26,553 nucleotides of DNA from UBA4716 sp002438865. Lineage in GTDB: Bacteria; Bacillota; Clostridia; UBA1381. The translations under genes were made by a program, and so were the position numbers. The DNA lies in assembly GCA_937907325.1 (NCBI GenBank), contig CALERO010000088.1, positions 1-26,553 on the forward strand, given 5' to 3'. Of this stretch, positions 8,023-15,557 are shown one piece after another; the stretch's first letter is position 1; each line of letters begins with the position of its first letter. Under the pieces are notes generated by a model. It did no database searches and had not been told where the DNA came from. It saw only the letters and a list, made by a program, of their open reading frames with translations.

Positions 8023-8211
8023 ATGTGTGACTTGAATCGTGAATTTGAACTTCAAATTTGGAGGGACAGCATTGAATTTGGAAAGATAAATAAAGGTACT
8101 TTATCTTTTTCAAATTTTTCAGAGAATAACAAAGAAATAAAAATCAAAGGAGAGATTAACAATGCCTTCGTGGGGAGATTTATTAAACGAACTACAGCCT
8201 CATCAAAATGA
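8023..8211 (+). CDS. Small hypothetical protein upstream of the SDH protease
   Basis: This 62-aa frame starts at an ATG preceded by GAGGTG (8011-8016). It is rich in charged and aromatic residues (FELQIWRDSIEFGKINKGTLSF) with no recognisable family. It overlaps the following protease gene by 50 bases, and its last dozen residues lie in that overlap, so the true end or the whole frame is uncertain. It may be a translation-coupling leader for the protease. Confidence 0.42.
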   Translation: MCDLNREFELQIWRDSIEFGKINKGTLSFSNFSENNKEIKIKGEINNAFVGRFIKRTTASSK

Positions 8212-9075
8212 AAACGGCGAAGATGTTCAAGGATTAACCGTAGATGATTTGAGAAGTAAATATATTTCTCAGCTATCAACCATTACAGGAAGAAATACCA
8301 TTGCCTACTATTCAGGCTGGCTGAAACCAGGAAAAACTCAAAACATTGATATCAATGATAGTGACATAACTGGATTTATGAACGCACTCAAAGGGTTAGA
8401 TTGCTCTAAGGGTTTGGATTTAATTTTGCACACACCAGGAGGAAATCCGACAGCGACGGAGGGTATTGTAAAATATCTGCATAGCAAATTTAGCAATAAT
8501 ATTAGAGTAATCGTACCACAGATGGCTATGTCAGCTGGTACAATGTTGGCATGCTCAGCAAATGAAATTTTATTAGCTAAGCATTCTTGCTTAGGGCCTA
8601 TTGATCCGCAATATGGTGGTATACCAGCATATAACATTATTAATGAATTTCGAGAAGCGAAAGCTGATTTAGATAATAATGTAAATTCAAAAACATACTG
8701 GGAATTGCAGTTAAAAAATATCCAGCCGCCTTTTTTTACACTGTACTAGATTCAATTAGACTATCAAGCGTTTTGGTTACGGAGTGGCTTGGTGATTGTA
8801 TGTTTGCAGACGAAACAAATGGTGCGGATAAAAAAAGAAAAATATCTAAAATAGTAAACAAGTTAAATGCTAACAACAAATCTCACTCTAGACATTTTAC
8901 ATATGAATTTTGTAAGAATTTAGGATTAAAAGTGTCTTTGCTTGAAGAAAATCAAGAACTTCAGGAAGCTGTCCTATCAGTTCACCACGCATTTATTATT
9001 ACTTTGGACGCTACAAATGCTACAAAAATAATAGAAAACCAATGTGGTGATAGATATATTACCAGTCAAAAGTAA
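8162..9075 (+). pseudogene. SDH-family Clp-fold serine protease, interrupted by a frameshift
   Basis: The first segment (8162-8749) has the N-terminus MPSWGDLL, the oxyanion-hole motif HTPGG (residues 90-94), the nucleophile in MAMSAG (S124) and a GPIDPQ block (145-150) typical of SDH_sah/SppA-like ClpP-fold proteases. It then runs into a stop. The missing C-terminal part continues in the next frame to 9075. Adding one A to the six-A run at 8713-8718 restores a continuous protein (LKKYPAAFFYTVLDSI...) of about 304 residues, the usual family length. The ribosome site is AAAGGAG. Without repair the product ends before the C-terminal domain. The frameshift may be real, a slippery-site event or a homopolymer sequencing error. 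The family is often found among defence-island cargo. Confidence 0.8.
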
Positions 9076-9090
9076 CGGAGAGTTAGGCAT

Positions 9091-9303
9091 ATGAAAACAA
9101 TATCTGATTTTGAAATTGAAGAGTATAGAAAAATGTTAGAACAACTTGGTGTAAATAACGATGATAATGAGGACAAAAGCCAATATTTTAATGCATGGAA
9201 CTTTGGAGAAGATAAGGGTGCTTATATAACTTCAAGTGAGTCCCAGTGTGTCACTAAATTTTCCTACCAATCGGCAACGAAATGGCAACAAAAAATCGGA
9301 TAG
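9091..9303 (+). CDS. Small acidic hypothetical protein at the element's right end
   Basis: This 70-aa frame starts at an ATG with GGAG (9077-9080) upstream, 15 bases after the protease remnant, and probably belongs to the same transcript. It is acidic and soluble-looking (EIEEYRKMLEQLGVNNDDNED) with no family I recognise. The last 20 residues are rich in S, Q and K and may be non-native if the original gene was cut when the element's end formed. Confidence 0.5.
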   Translation: MKTISDFEIEEYRKMLEQLGVNNDDNEDKSQYFNAWNFGEDKGAYITSSESQCVTKFSYQSATKWQQKIG

Positions 9304-9390
9304 CGTATGCTTTACCGATAATTCAAATAATATGGATATTCTCTGATAAATTTCATAAACAAATGTGTTTAAGATTGATTTTCAGGGAGC

Positions 9391-9402
9391 GAGTGGGAAT
9401 AA
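9391..9402 (+). repeat. Candidate attR core: guaA 3'-end signature
   Basis: GAGTGGGAATAA encodes Glu-Trp-Glu-stop, the near-universal C-terminus of GMP synthase and a well-known integration target for ICEs and IMEs. The few codons upstream do not read as GuaA, as expected for an attR copy carrying only the core. It marks the probable right end of the element headed by the integrase at 44. Confidence 0.55.
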
Positions 9403-9412
9403 TCGCCACTTA

Positions 9413-9456
9413 CCCGAAAACCCTTTATTTTCAAGGGCTTTCGGGTTTCTTTTTTG
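9413..9456 (+). terminator. Intrinsic terminator, probably the displaced guaA terminator
   Basis: An 11-bp stem with one mismatch (cccgaaaaccc at 9413-9423, gggctttcggg at 9435-9445) is followed by a T-rich tract (tttcttttttg). It lies 11 bases after the guaA-like core, where a native guaA terminator would be. It now ends transcription of the element's right-hand genes. Confidence 0.7.
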
Positions 9457-9486
9457 CCCTGGGTACACGGCGGGTACACGAAAAAC

Positions 9487-9890
9487 TTATGCGAAAGTCT
9501 CCAAACGGTCGGCAACTTTCCCGTGTTTTGTCGGGTACAGGTGGGAATAAATCTCCAAAGTTGTCGTCACGCTCTCATGCCCGAGGCGTTCGCTGATCAA
9601 CAGCGGTGCAAATCCGAGTTCAATCAGCAAGCCGGCGTGGCTGTGACGAAGATCGTGCACCCGTATCTCACGGAGTCCGGTCTTCTTGCAGCCTCTTTCC
9701 ATTTCGTGCTTCAGATAATGCTTCGTTACTTCAAACAGTCTGTCTGACGGATCGTAGCCGTACAATTTGTCGGCATAATCCTTTACCATATCGCAAACGA
9801 ATTGCGGCAAGGTGATCTTGAGATTGCTTTTTGGCGTCTTTGGGTCAAGGAATAGATCCTCGCCGTCTATACGCGCATAGTTTTTTGTAA
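9487..9890 (-). pseudogene. Second tyrosine integrase, C-terminal fragment
   Basis: Only the distal catalytic half survives. It includes a lysine-containing segment (LDPKTPKSNLKITLP), HDLRHSHAGLL (His and Arg), LGHESVTT (His) and the tyrosine motif EIYSHLYP. The N-terminal DNA-binding domains and the first catalytic arginine are missing. Homology stops near 9890 where a PAP2 gene fragment begins on the other strand. The fragment is GC-rich, unlike the integrase at 44, but the two share the same subfamily pattern. Its 3' end faces the guaA-like core about 85 bp away, so an older element probably used the same site. The exact breakpoint is uncertain by about 15 bases. Confidence 0.85.
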
Positions 9891-9891
9891 C

Positions 9892-10361
9892 GGACTGGCT
9901 GGGACTGATCCCGATCGGATTTGTCCTTGGCTTTGCCATTCTGGGGCTTGTCCGGCGCGTTCGGAGAAGGAGCCTTTTCAAAGTGGATCGCAGCATTTTT
10001 GGTGCTCGGCGGATTCTATATTGTCGTAATGGCGATGTATCTCTTATTCGAGGAAGTCGTCATCAATTACCGTCCCGTACCGATCGACAGCAATCTGGAG
10101 GCTTCGTATCCCTCCTCCACAACGATGCTTGCGCTGTGCGTACTTCCGACCGCCATGATGCAGATGAAAAGTCGTATTCGCCACATAGCCGTTCGCCGCG
10201 CCGTGCTTGTGACCCTCGGCGCGCCCACTGCCTTTATGGTCGTCGGGCGGCTGATCTCCGGCGTGCATTGGCTGACCGATATTATCGGCGGCGTGCTGCT
10301 GAGCGTTGGACTTGTTGTTATATGCGTTCGCAGTAAAAAGGCAAGGAAAGTCGAGAGATAA
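9892..10361 (+). pseudogene. PAP2-family phosphatase remnant, truncated and frameshifted
   Basis: The reading frame TDWLGLIPIGFVLGFAILGLV begins abruptly next to the integrase fragment and lacks a start and the first membrane segments. It shifts frame at a five-T run (9996-10000). Removing one T joins it to VLGGFYIVVMAMYLLFE..NYRPVPID..SYPSST..GRLISGVHWLTDIIGG, which carries the RP, PSS and SG-x-HW-x3-D motifs of the acid phosphatase/PAP2 family. In the second motif Thr stands where many members have His. With both a 5' deletion and a frameshift the gene is very likely dead. Several transmembrane segments remain visible in the second frame. Confidence 0.8.
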
Positions 10362-10404
10362 TTTCCCCGGCACGGTATAATATTCCGGTAAGGAGTTGAG
10401 AAGG

Positions 10405-11289
10405 ATGACGGAACAGATTTTGGCTGTCCAGCGGATGCAGGACTACATAGAAAAGAATAAAACAGAGGAGATCAAGCTGTCCGATCTTGCGCGGGCATCG
10501 CTGTTTTCTCCGTGGTATTCCTATCGGCTGTTCCGGGACTGTCTTGGGCTTACACCGACTGAATATATCAGAAAATACCGGCTGACAGAAGCGGCCAAAC
10601 AGCTTCGCAGCGGCGAGGTCAAGGTCATCGACGCGGCGATGGATGCCGGTTTTACCAATGTGGATACCTTCACACGGGCATTTTACCGGGAGTTCGGTCT
10701 AAACCCCAGCGACTACATGAAAAATCCCGTTCCCGTCCCGTTCTTCATTCCTTACGGTGCAAAATATCGTGAACTGAGAAAGGAGAACATCGATGTGTCT
10801 AACATTCAACCGATTTTCATACAGGTCGTCCGCAAGCCGGAGCGCCTGTGTATCATCAAGCGAGGTCAGCACGCAGAGGACTATTTCCCCTACTGCGAGG
10901 AAGTCAGCTGCGATGTATGGGGCATTCTCATGAGCATGAAGTCGCTCTGCGGAGAGCCTGTTTCCATGTGGCTGCCCGAAAAGTACAAAAAACCGAACAC
11001 CTCCACCTATGTGCAGGGCGTGGAAGTCGAAACCGATTATATGGGAATGATCCCGGAGGGCTTCGACACCATTCGTCTGCCGGAGGCGGAATACCTGATG
11101 TTTCAGGGCCCGGCTTTCAGGGAGGAAGATTACTGCGAGGCAATCCGCACCGTGCAGGCGGCGATGGACAGCTATGACCCGTCCGTCGTCGGCTACCGCT
11201 GGGACGACGAGAACCCGCGCATCCAGCTTGAACCCCGTGGTCAGCGCGGCTATATCGAGCTGCGGGCAGTCAGGAGGGTTCAGAAATGA
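10405..11289 (+). CDS. AraC-family regulator with C-terminal GyrI-like effector-binding domain
   Basis: This 294-aa protein has an N-terminal pair of helix-turn-helix motifs (residues about 8-105, with LSDLARASLFSPWYSYRLFRDCLGLTP and VIDAAMDAGFTNVDTFTRAFYREFGLNPSDY). A linker joins it to a GyrI/BmrR-like small-molecule domain (about 130-294). That layout matches Rob/SoxS-type regulators that sense drugs or other ligands. The ATG is 9 bases after AGGAG (10391-10395); an upstream TTG abuts that site and is rejected. The stop overlaps the ABC ATPase start by 4 bases, so it most likely controls its own transporter operon. Confidence 0.92.
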   Translation: MTEQILAVQRMQDYIEKNKTEEIKLSDLARASLFSPWYSYRLFRDCLGLTPTEYIRKYRLTEAAKQLRSGEVKVIDAAMDAGFTNVDTFTRAFYREFGLNPSDYMKNPVPVPFFIPYGAKYRELRKENIDVSNIQPIFIQVVRKPERLCIIKRGQHAEDYFPYCEEVSCDVWGILMSMKSLCGEPVSMWLPEKYKKPNTSTYVQGVEVETDYMGMIPEGFDTIRLPEAEYLMFQGPAFREEDYCEAIRTVQAAMDSYDPSVVGYRWDDENPRIQLEPRGQRGYIELRAVRRVQK

Positions 11290-12008
11290 GCGAGGCTGTT
11301 TTTGTTGAAGGACTGACGAAAACCTATGCCGGGAAAACCGTGGTCGATCATTTAGATCTTTCGGTAAAAAGCGGAACGGTATTCGGACTGCTCGGTGCCA
11401 ACGGTGCCGGAAAAAGCACCACGATCGAATGTATGCTCGGCACAAAACAGGCAGACAGCGGAACCGTGCGTCTGCTTGGAAAAGACCCAAAAAAGAAACG
11501 CCGCACACTTTTTCAGCGCATCGGCGTGCAGTTTCAGGAGGGCGACTATCAGAAAGAAATCAAGGTTTCCGAGCTTTGTGAGGAAACCGCAAGCCTTTAC
11601 CGCAGCCCTGCCGATTGGCGGGGTCTCTGTGAGCAGTTCGGTATTGGGGATAAGGCAAACACACCGGTCAAAGGTCTTTCGGGCGGTGAACGCCAGCGGC
11701 TTTTTATCGTGCTGGCGCTGATCCCGCAGCCGGAGCTGGTGTTTCTGGACGAGCTGACCACCGGACTTGATGCAAAAGCACGGCGCGGCGTATGGAAAAC
11801 GCTGGAGGGTTTAAAAGAACAGGGTCTTACGATTTTCCTTACTTCTCACTTTATGGATGAAGTTGAGGCGCTGTGCGATGAGATCTGCATTTTGAAAAAG
11901 GGCACTCCCGTTTTCCGCGGAACCGTGGAGCAGGCAAAGACTCAATGTGGCTGTGAACGCTTTGAGGACGCTTATTTGCAGCTGTCCGATGAGGAGGTGG
12001 ACGCATGA
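11286..12008 (+). CDS. ABC transporter ATP-binding protein
   Basis: This 240-aa ATPase has Walker A GANGAGKST (residues 38-46), signature LSGGERQR (131-138), Walker B LVFLDE (151-156) and the switch histidine in TSHFMDE. The D-loop region reads ELTTGLD where most relatives have EPTTGLD. Such proteins power DrrA/NatA-like efflux of drugs or lipids. The GGAGG site at 11272 lies inside the regulator gene, and 4-base overlaps exist on both sides, so the three genes form a tight operon. Confidence 0.93.
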   Translation: MSEAVFVEGLTKTYAGKTVVDHLDLSVKSGTVFGLLGANGAGKSTTIECMLGTKQADSGTVRLLGKDPKKKRRTLFQRIGVQFQEGDYQKEIKVSELCEETASLYRSPADWRGLCEQFGIGDKANTPVKGLSGGERQRLFIVLALIPQPELVFLDELTTGLDAKARRGVWKTLEGLKEQGLTIFLTSHFMDEVEALCDEICILKKGTPVFRGTVEQAKTQCGCERFEDAYLQLSDEEVDA

Positions 12009-12745
12009 AACGCTATTTTACATATCTTAAAACGGAACTGAAGCTCAGCCTGCGGGACATGAATATGCCGATTTTCGCCATCATCATGCCGCTTGTAATC
12101 TTTATCATCCTCGGCATCATTTACGGGACAAAGCCGGCCTATGACGGTGCGGACTATACATTCATGGAGCAGTCTTTCGGAGCCGTCAGCGCAGTTGCCA
12201 TTTGTGCAAGCGGACTTATGGGCCTGCCGCTGGCAGTATCGGGCTTACGAGAGATGAAGATTCTCAAACGGCTGCGTGTTACGCCGGTCAGCCCGGTATT
12301 CATTCTGGGCGTTGAGCTGTCCATGTATATCGTCTATTGTGCTGTGTCCCTTGCAACGCTGTCAGTTGCGGCACTTTTGTGGGGCGTGCGGCTGCATGGC
12401 TCACTTTTGGCGTTCCTCGGAAGTTGGCTGCTTACCATGCTCTCGACCCTGTCCATCGGTATGCTGGCAGGCGGCGTGGCGAAGGACACCAAGCAGGCAA
12501 GCGTCATTGCCTCGATCCTCTATTTCCCCATGCTGGTCTTTTCCGGCACAACGCTGCCGATCGAGGTCATGCCAAAGGCGATGCAGAAGATCGTCAGCGT
12601 TTTCCCGCTGACGCAGGGGCTTACGATGATGAAAAACACATTTTTAGGCACCGGCACGGGAAGCATTCTGTTACCGCTTTGTGTAATGATTGGAGTTGCC
12701 GCACTTTGCACCATTCTCGCCGTTCGCTTCTTTCGATGGGAATAG
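12005..12745 (+). CDS. ABC-2 type transporter permease
   Basis: This 246-aa membrane protein has an N-terminal amphipathic part and about six hydrophobic segments (near residues 22-42, 58-80, 100-125, 130-160, 165-190 and 220-242). It matches the ABC2_membrane layout of DrrB-like permeases. It overlaps the ATPase gene by 4 bases and should form the export channel with it. The last codons (RFFRWE-stop) are a normal family ending, but a GrpB gene fragment begins at once after or within them, so the downstream DNA was joined here by recombination. Confidence 0.9.
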   Translation: MKRYFTYLKTELKLSLRDMNMPIFAIIMPLVIFIILGIIYGTKPAYDGADYTFMEQSFGAVSAVAICASGLMGLPLAVSGLREMKILKRLRVTPVSPVFILGVELSMYIVYCAVSLATLSVAALLWGVRLHGSLLAFLGSWLLTMLSTLSIGMLAGGVAKDTKQASVIASILYFPMLVFSGTTLPIEVMPKAMQKIVSVFPLTQGLTMMKNTFLGTGTGSILLPLCVMIGVAALCTILAVRFFRWE

Positions 12746-13114
12746 ATATTGATGTGGTAATTACGGATTACTCTGTGTTTGCTGCGGTGATTGACGGATT
12801 GAAATCAATCGGATACATTCACGAAGGGGCTTTGGGTATTAAGGACAGAGAAGCATTTAAGTATTCGGGCAAAGAGCATTTGCTGATGCACCATTTGTAT
12901 GTGTGTCCGCAGTATTCTGAAGAATTGCGTCGTCACATTATATTCAGAGATTTTCTCCGCAGTAATGCCGAAGCGGTTAAAAGGTTATAGCTTGATAAAA
13001 GAAAAAGCCGCCGCATTGTTCCCAAATGATATAGACGGGTACATAGAATATAAATCACCTTGCATTGAAGAGCTGTATGAGCAATGTGGTTTGAAAGTAA
13101 ATTCACGATTTTAA
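12736..13114 (+). pseudogene. GrpB-family protein remnant
   Basis: The frame IDIDVVITDYSVFAAVIDGLKSIGYIHEG..LGIKDREAFKYSG..HHLYVCPQYSEELRRHIIFRDFLR matches the C-terminal two thirds of GrpB/UPF0157 proteins, which have a nucleotidyltransferase-like fold and poorly known function. The N-terminal part with the GSTSV-type motif is missing. An extra T near 12986 causes a stop after NAEAVKRL; the correct frame continues as YSLIKEKAAALFPNDIDGYIEYKSPCIEELYEQCGLKV to 13114. It is AT-richer than the adjacent ABC operon, which marks the join. Confidence 0.8.
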
Positions 13115-13130
13115 ATTTAGAAAATTTTAC

Positions 13131-13151
13131 AAGAAGGGCACGGCGCTCTGA
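13131..13151 (+). repeat. Scar matching the 3' end of the ogt gene
   Basis: Seventeen bases (aagaagggcacggcgct) are identical to 20775-20791, the last codons of ogt (Lys-Lys-Gly-Thr-Ala-Leu-stop). The following bases also keep the stop codon with one change. This looks like the tip of a lost second copy, or a breakpoint shared with the ogt locus. Confidence 0.45.
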
Positions 13152-13160
13152 TTTGTCAGG

Positions 13161-13190
13161 TTGACTTTTTTATCGCCCGGGGGTTATAAT
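13161..13190 (+). promoter_or_regulatory. Orphan sigma-A-like promoter
   Basis: TTGACT (13161-13166) and TATAAT (13185-13190) are separated by 18 bases. No plus-strand gene follows; the terminator at 13234 comes first. It could drive a short RNA or be left over from deleted DNA. Confidence 0.5.
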
Positions 13191-13233
13191 CACTCATACC
13201 CCTAACGGTACAATTATTAAAACACAAAAGCAA

Positions 13234-13269
13234 GAGCTGTCGGATTTTGAAAGTCCGACAGCTCGTTTT
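13234..13269. terminator. Strong bidirectional terminator
   Basis: A perfect 11-bp stem (gagctgtcgga at 13234-13244, tccgacagctc at 13254-13264) with a 9-nt loop is followed by gtttt on this strand. On the other strand it is followed by ttgcttttgtgtttt. It ends the minus-strand sirtuin operon and any plus-strand transcript entering from the left. Confidence 0.85.
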
Positions 13270-13276
13270 GCTATAT

Positions 13277-14143
13277 TTATATTTCGTCAAGGGTGCTCCC
13301 GATATCCGCGTCGATGCAGATCGACTGATTTACGATTGCCTGCGGGCAGACTGCCTCTTCGCGGTTTATGCAGGCATAGACGGCTTTTGGATTCCCGGCA
13401 GTCATCTGCCAGAACGGGTATTTTATAATTCCCGGGGTGTTCATTCCGACTCCCAGCTCAAGAAACAGGATGTGCAGATTTTTGTGGCGGCGGATAAAGT
13501 CGTTGTATCTTTCGGCGGCAGCGTACCAGCCGCTGTCCTGAACAAAGCTGTCGTCGCAGCGCAGATTCATCGCCATCGGCGCGCCGCATATCGGGCACTT
13601 CGGTATAAGCTCCGCCGGGATTTTCATATCTTTCTGCTGCGCGGCCATAGCTCTTACCGCTTCTTCGTTGTCATATGTCTTGTCGTGGCACGCCTTTGAG
13701 CATTGCCAAAGTCCGTAGTCGCCCTGCGTATAGAAGAGCCTTTTTTTGTCGAATCCGGCTCGTTGAAACTGGTGATCAACATTTGTGGTCAGGACGAAAT
13801 AGTCCTTGCCGTTTACGAGAGAAAGCAGGTCGGCGTAGGGCTTCCCTACGGGGCAGTCATATCTGTTAACTAAGATCTGTCTTGACCACCAAGCCCAGTA
13901 TTCCTCCTGAGTTTCAAACGGATAGAAGCCGCCGGAATACATATCGGTTATTCCGTATTTTCTGTGAAAATCCGAAAAATATTTTTCAAAACGCTCTCCG
14001 CTGTAGGCAAAGCCTGCGGAGGATGAAAGCCCCGCGCCCGCGCCGATAACTATTGCGTCCGCCGTGTTTATTTCTTTTCTCAGCTTCTTTATGTTATCCG
14101 AGAAGCTCCCGGTAGATTCTGAGATCCATATCTTTGAAAACAT
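13277..14143 (-). CDS. SirTM-class (macrodomain-linked) sirtuin, protein ADP-ribosyltransferase
   Basis: This 288-aa protein has the Rossmann sirtuin core: GAGAGLSSSAGF (residues 35-45), TTNVDHQF (119-126) and TQGDYG (139-144). The canonical catalytic histidine is replaced by Q140, and N121 and Q140 are spaced like the catalytic Asn/Gln pair described for SirTM enzymes. A zinc site is visible as C148-x3-C152 and C183-x2-C186. SirTMs use NAD+ to ADP-ribosylate a lipoylated carrier protein, and the neighbouring macrodomain removes the mark. It overlaps the macrodomain gene by about 50 bases; the ATG with AAGGTG upstream is the best start, although a shorter one is possible. It is the last gene of the operon. 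Confidence 0.9.
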   Translation of the reverse strand: MFSKIWISESTGSFSDNIKKLRKEINTADAIVIGAGAGLSSSAGFAYSGERFEKYFSDFHRKYGITDMYSGGFYPFETQEEYWAWWSRQILVNRYDCPVGKPYADLLSLVNGKDYFVLTTNVDHQFQRAGFDKKRLFYTQGDYGLWQCSKACHDKTYDNEEAVRAMAAQQKDMKIPAELIPKCPICGAPMAMNLRCDDSFVQDSGWYAAAERYNDFIRRHKNLHILFLELGVGMNTPGIIKYPFWQMTAGNPKAVYACINREEAVCPQAIVNQSICIDADIGSTLDEI

Positions 14144-14867
14144 TGAATATCACCTTGATTTTGCTTTCGGTCTCGGATTTGTATTGCTTTACTGTGCTGA
14201 CCGCAGTTCTTGCGGCGACATCATTCGGGAAGCGGAACTCCCCGGTGGAGATGCAGCAGAAAGCGATGCTTTCAACGCCGCTTTTGTCTGCAAGCTCCAG
14301 GCAGGAGCGATAGCAGGAGGCAAGCAGTTCTTTGTCCCGTTCGGTCACGCGGATGCCGACTATGGGTCCGACCGTGTGCAGAATATATTTGCAGGGAAGA
14401 TTATATGCCGATGTGATTTTTGCTCCGCCTGTCGCTTCTCTGTGCCCCTGTTTTTTCATAATCTCGGCACACTCAAGGCGAAGCTGCACCCCGGCAAAAG
14501 TGTGGATAGCGTTGTCAATACAGCCGTGGCAGGGGCAGAAGCAGCCGAGCATTTCGCTGTTTGCGGCGTTGACTATAGCATCGCACCTGAGGGTTGTGAT
14601 GTCGCCCTGCCAAAGATAAATGTCGGGCTGAACGGGCTTTAAATCGCCAAAATCGGTAATTCCCTTTTGCTCGGTTTCCCCGCGCAAATACTCGTCCTGT
14701 ATTTTAATGAACTCATTGCTCGCCGGCAGAGGACGGCGGATGTTGAAGAGCGAACGCAGAAGCTTCTTCTGCTCCGTCTCGCTTTGCGGAATATGTATAT
14801 CGGAATATTCCGGATGTTCTTTCAGCAGTTCTTTTGTCAGATATTTTCTTCTCTCGTCCTGCGTCAT
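14094..14867 (-). CDS. Zinc-containing macrodomain protein, ADP-ribosyl hydrolase
   Basis: This 257-aa protein has an N-terminal helical extension (residues 1-80) and a macrodomain with QGDIT (87-91), IVNAANSEMLGC (98-109), the zinc-binding pattern C109...H114-x-C116, and GGAKIT...ILHTVGP. This matches the Zn-macro subclass that reverses SirTM-made protein mono-ADP-ribosylation. The start at MTQDERRKYL overlaps the upstream ferredoxin gene by 4 bases; the longer upstream frame is just that gene's antisense-like extension. Being paired with SirTM in one operon is the defining context for this subclass. Confidence 0.93.
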   Translation of the reverse strand: MTQDERRKYLTKELLKEHPEYSDIHIPQSETEQKKLLRSLFNIRRPLPASNEFIKIQDEYLRGETEQKGITDFGDLKPVQPDIYLWQGDITTLRCDAIVNAANSEMLGCFCPCHGCIDNAIHTFAGVQLRLECAEIMKKQGHREATGGAKITSAYNLPCKYILHTVGPIVGIRVTERDKELLASCYRSCLELADKSGVESIAFCCISTGEFRFPNDVAARTAVSTVKQYKSETESKIKVIFNVFKDMDLRIYRELLG

Positions 14868-15496
14868 GGATTTTCCCCTCTTCTGATAACCGCTTTTTCT
14901 TCGCAGACGCTCATGCAGTTCCCGCAGCGCAAACAGTTTTGCTGATTGATAACGGCGGGAAGTGCAGAGAGATCTATGCAGTCCTGCGGACAGACTGCCC
15001 GGCATTTTCCGCATCCGACGCACTTGTCGGTTATATAATATCCGCCGCCGATCTCCTTTTCGCTTCCGAACGTAAAAGAAATTCTTTCTATAGGCTTTTT
15101 GGAAAGGTCAAACCATTCGCCCGTGCCGTCGTAAACGGAGAACACCGTCAGCGCGCGGCGGGAAAGCTCGGTCGGATATATCTCATACATATATGGATTC
15201 TTTTCCAAAAGCCGCGGCAGCGGTTCGCGTCCGAGCTCCTTTACTTTTCCGCGCACGGAAACGGCAATGCACGAGAGCGTGTCATTGCCCTTCATGCCGG
15301 TCAGGGCGACATATCCGCTTTGGGAGAGGCGGCGATAAAAGCCTTTGCCTTTTGCGGTCAGAAAATACAGCCCGTTTTCATCGCTGTCCATTATATCCGC
15401 AGCGCAGGTTATCGGCAGCCCGTTCTCGTCTGCGGTCGCCATGACGACCGAGTGTATATCCGTCTCAAGGAATCTCATTATATCAAGTGCGTCCAT
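14864..15496 (-). CDS. PNPOx-fold flavin-binding domain fused to two [4Fe-4S] clusters
   Basis: This 210-aa protein joins an N-terminal split-barrel FMN-binding domain (residues about 1-140, resembling pyridoxamine-phosphate-oxidase-like proteins) to a bacterial-type ferredoxin domain. The two cluster motifs are C159-x2-C162-x2-C165-x3-C169-P and C188-x2-C191-x2-C194-x3-C198. It should shuttle electrons between a flavin and a low-potential carrier. The ATG at 15496 is preceded by GAAGGAGAG; longer upstream starts run into the next intergenic hairpin. It sits between a reductase-like gene and the macrodomain gene, suggesting a redox input to the ADP-ribosylation module. Confidence 0.88.
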   Translation of the reverse strand: MDALDIMRFLETDIHSVVMATADENGLPITCAADIMDSDENGLYFLTAKGKGFYRRLSQSGYVALTGMKGNDTLSCIAVSVRGKVKELGREPLPRLLEKNPYMYEIYPTELSRRALTVFSVYDGTGEWFDLSKKPIERISFTFGSEKEIGGGYYITDKCVGCGKCRAVCPQDCIDLSALPAVINQQNCLRCGNCMSVCEEKAVIRRGENP

Positions 15497-15557
15497 TTGT
15501 CTCTCCTTCGGAAAAGCGGCTAAAGGGGCTGCACGCCCCCTTAACCCGAATTTTTGC

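Noticed and set aside
9540..9549. Second gtgggaataa near the guaA-like core, as a direct repeat for an att site
   Set aside because: It falls in the conserved EIYSHLYP codons of the antisense integrase fragment, so the match is coincidental.
10699..11508. Long minus-strand frame across the AraC-ABC genes
   Set aside because: It is the antisense shadow of two well-supported genes with clear motifs on the plus strand.
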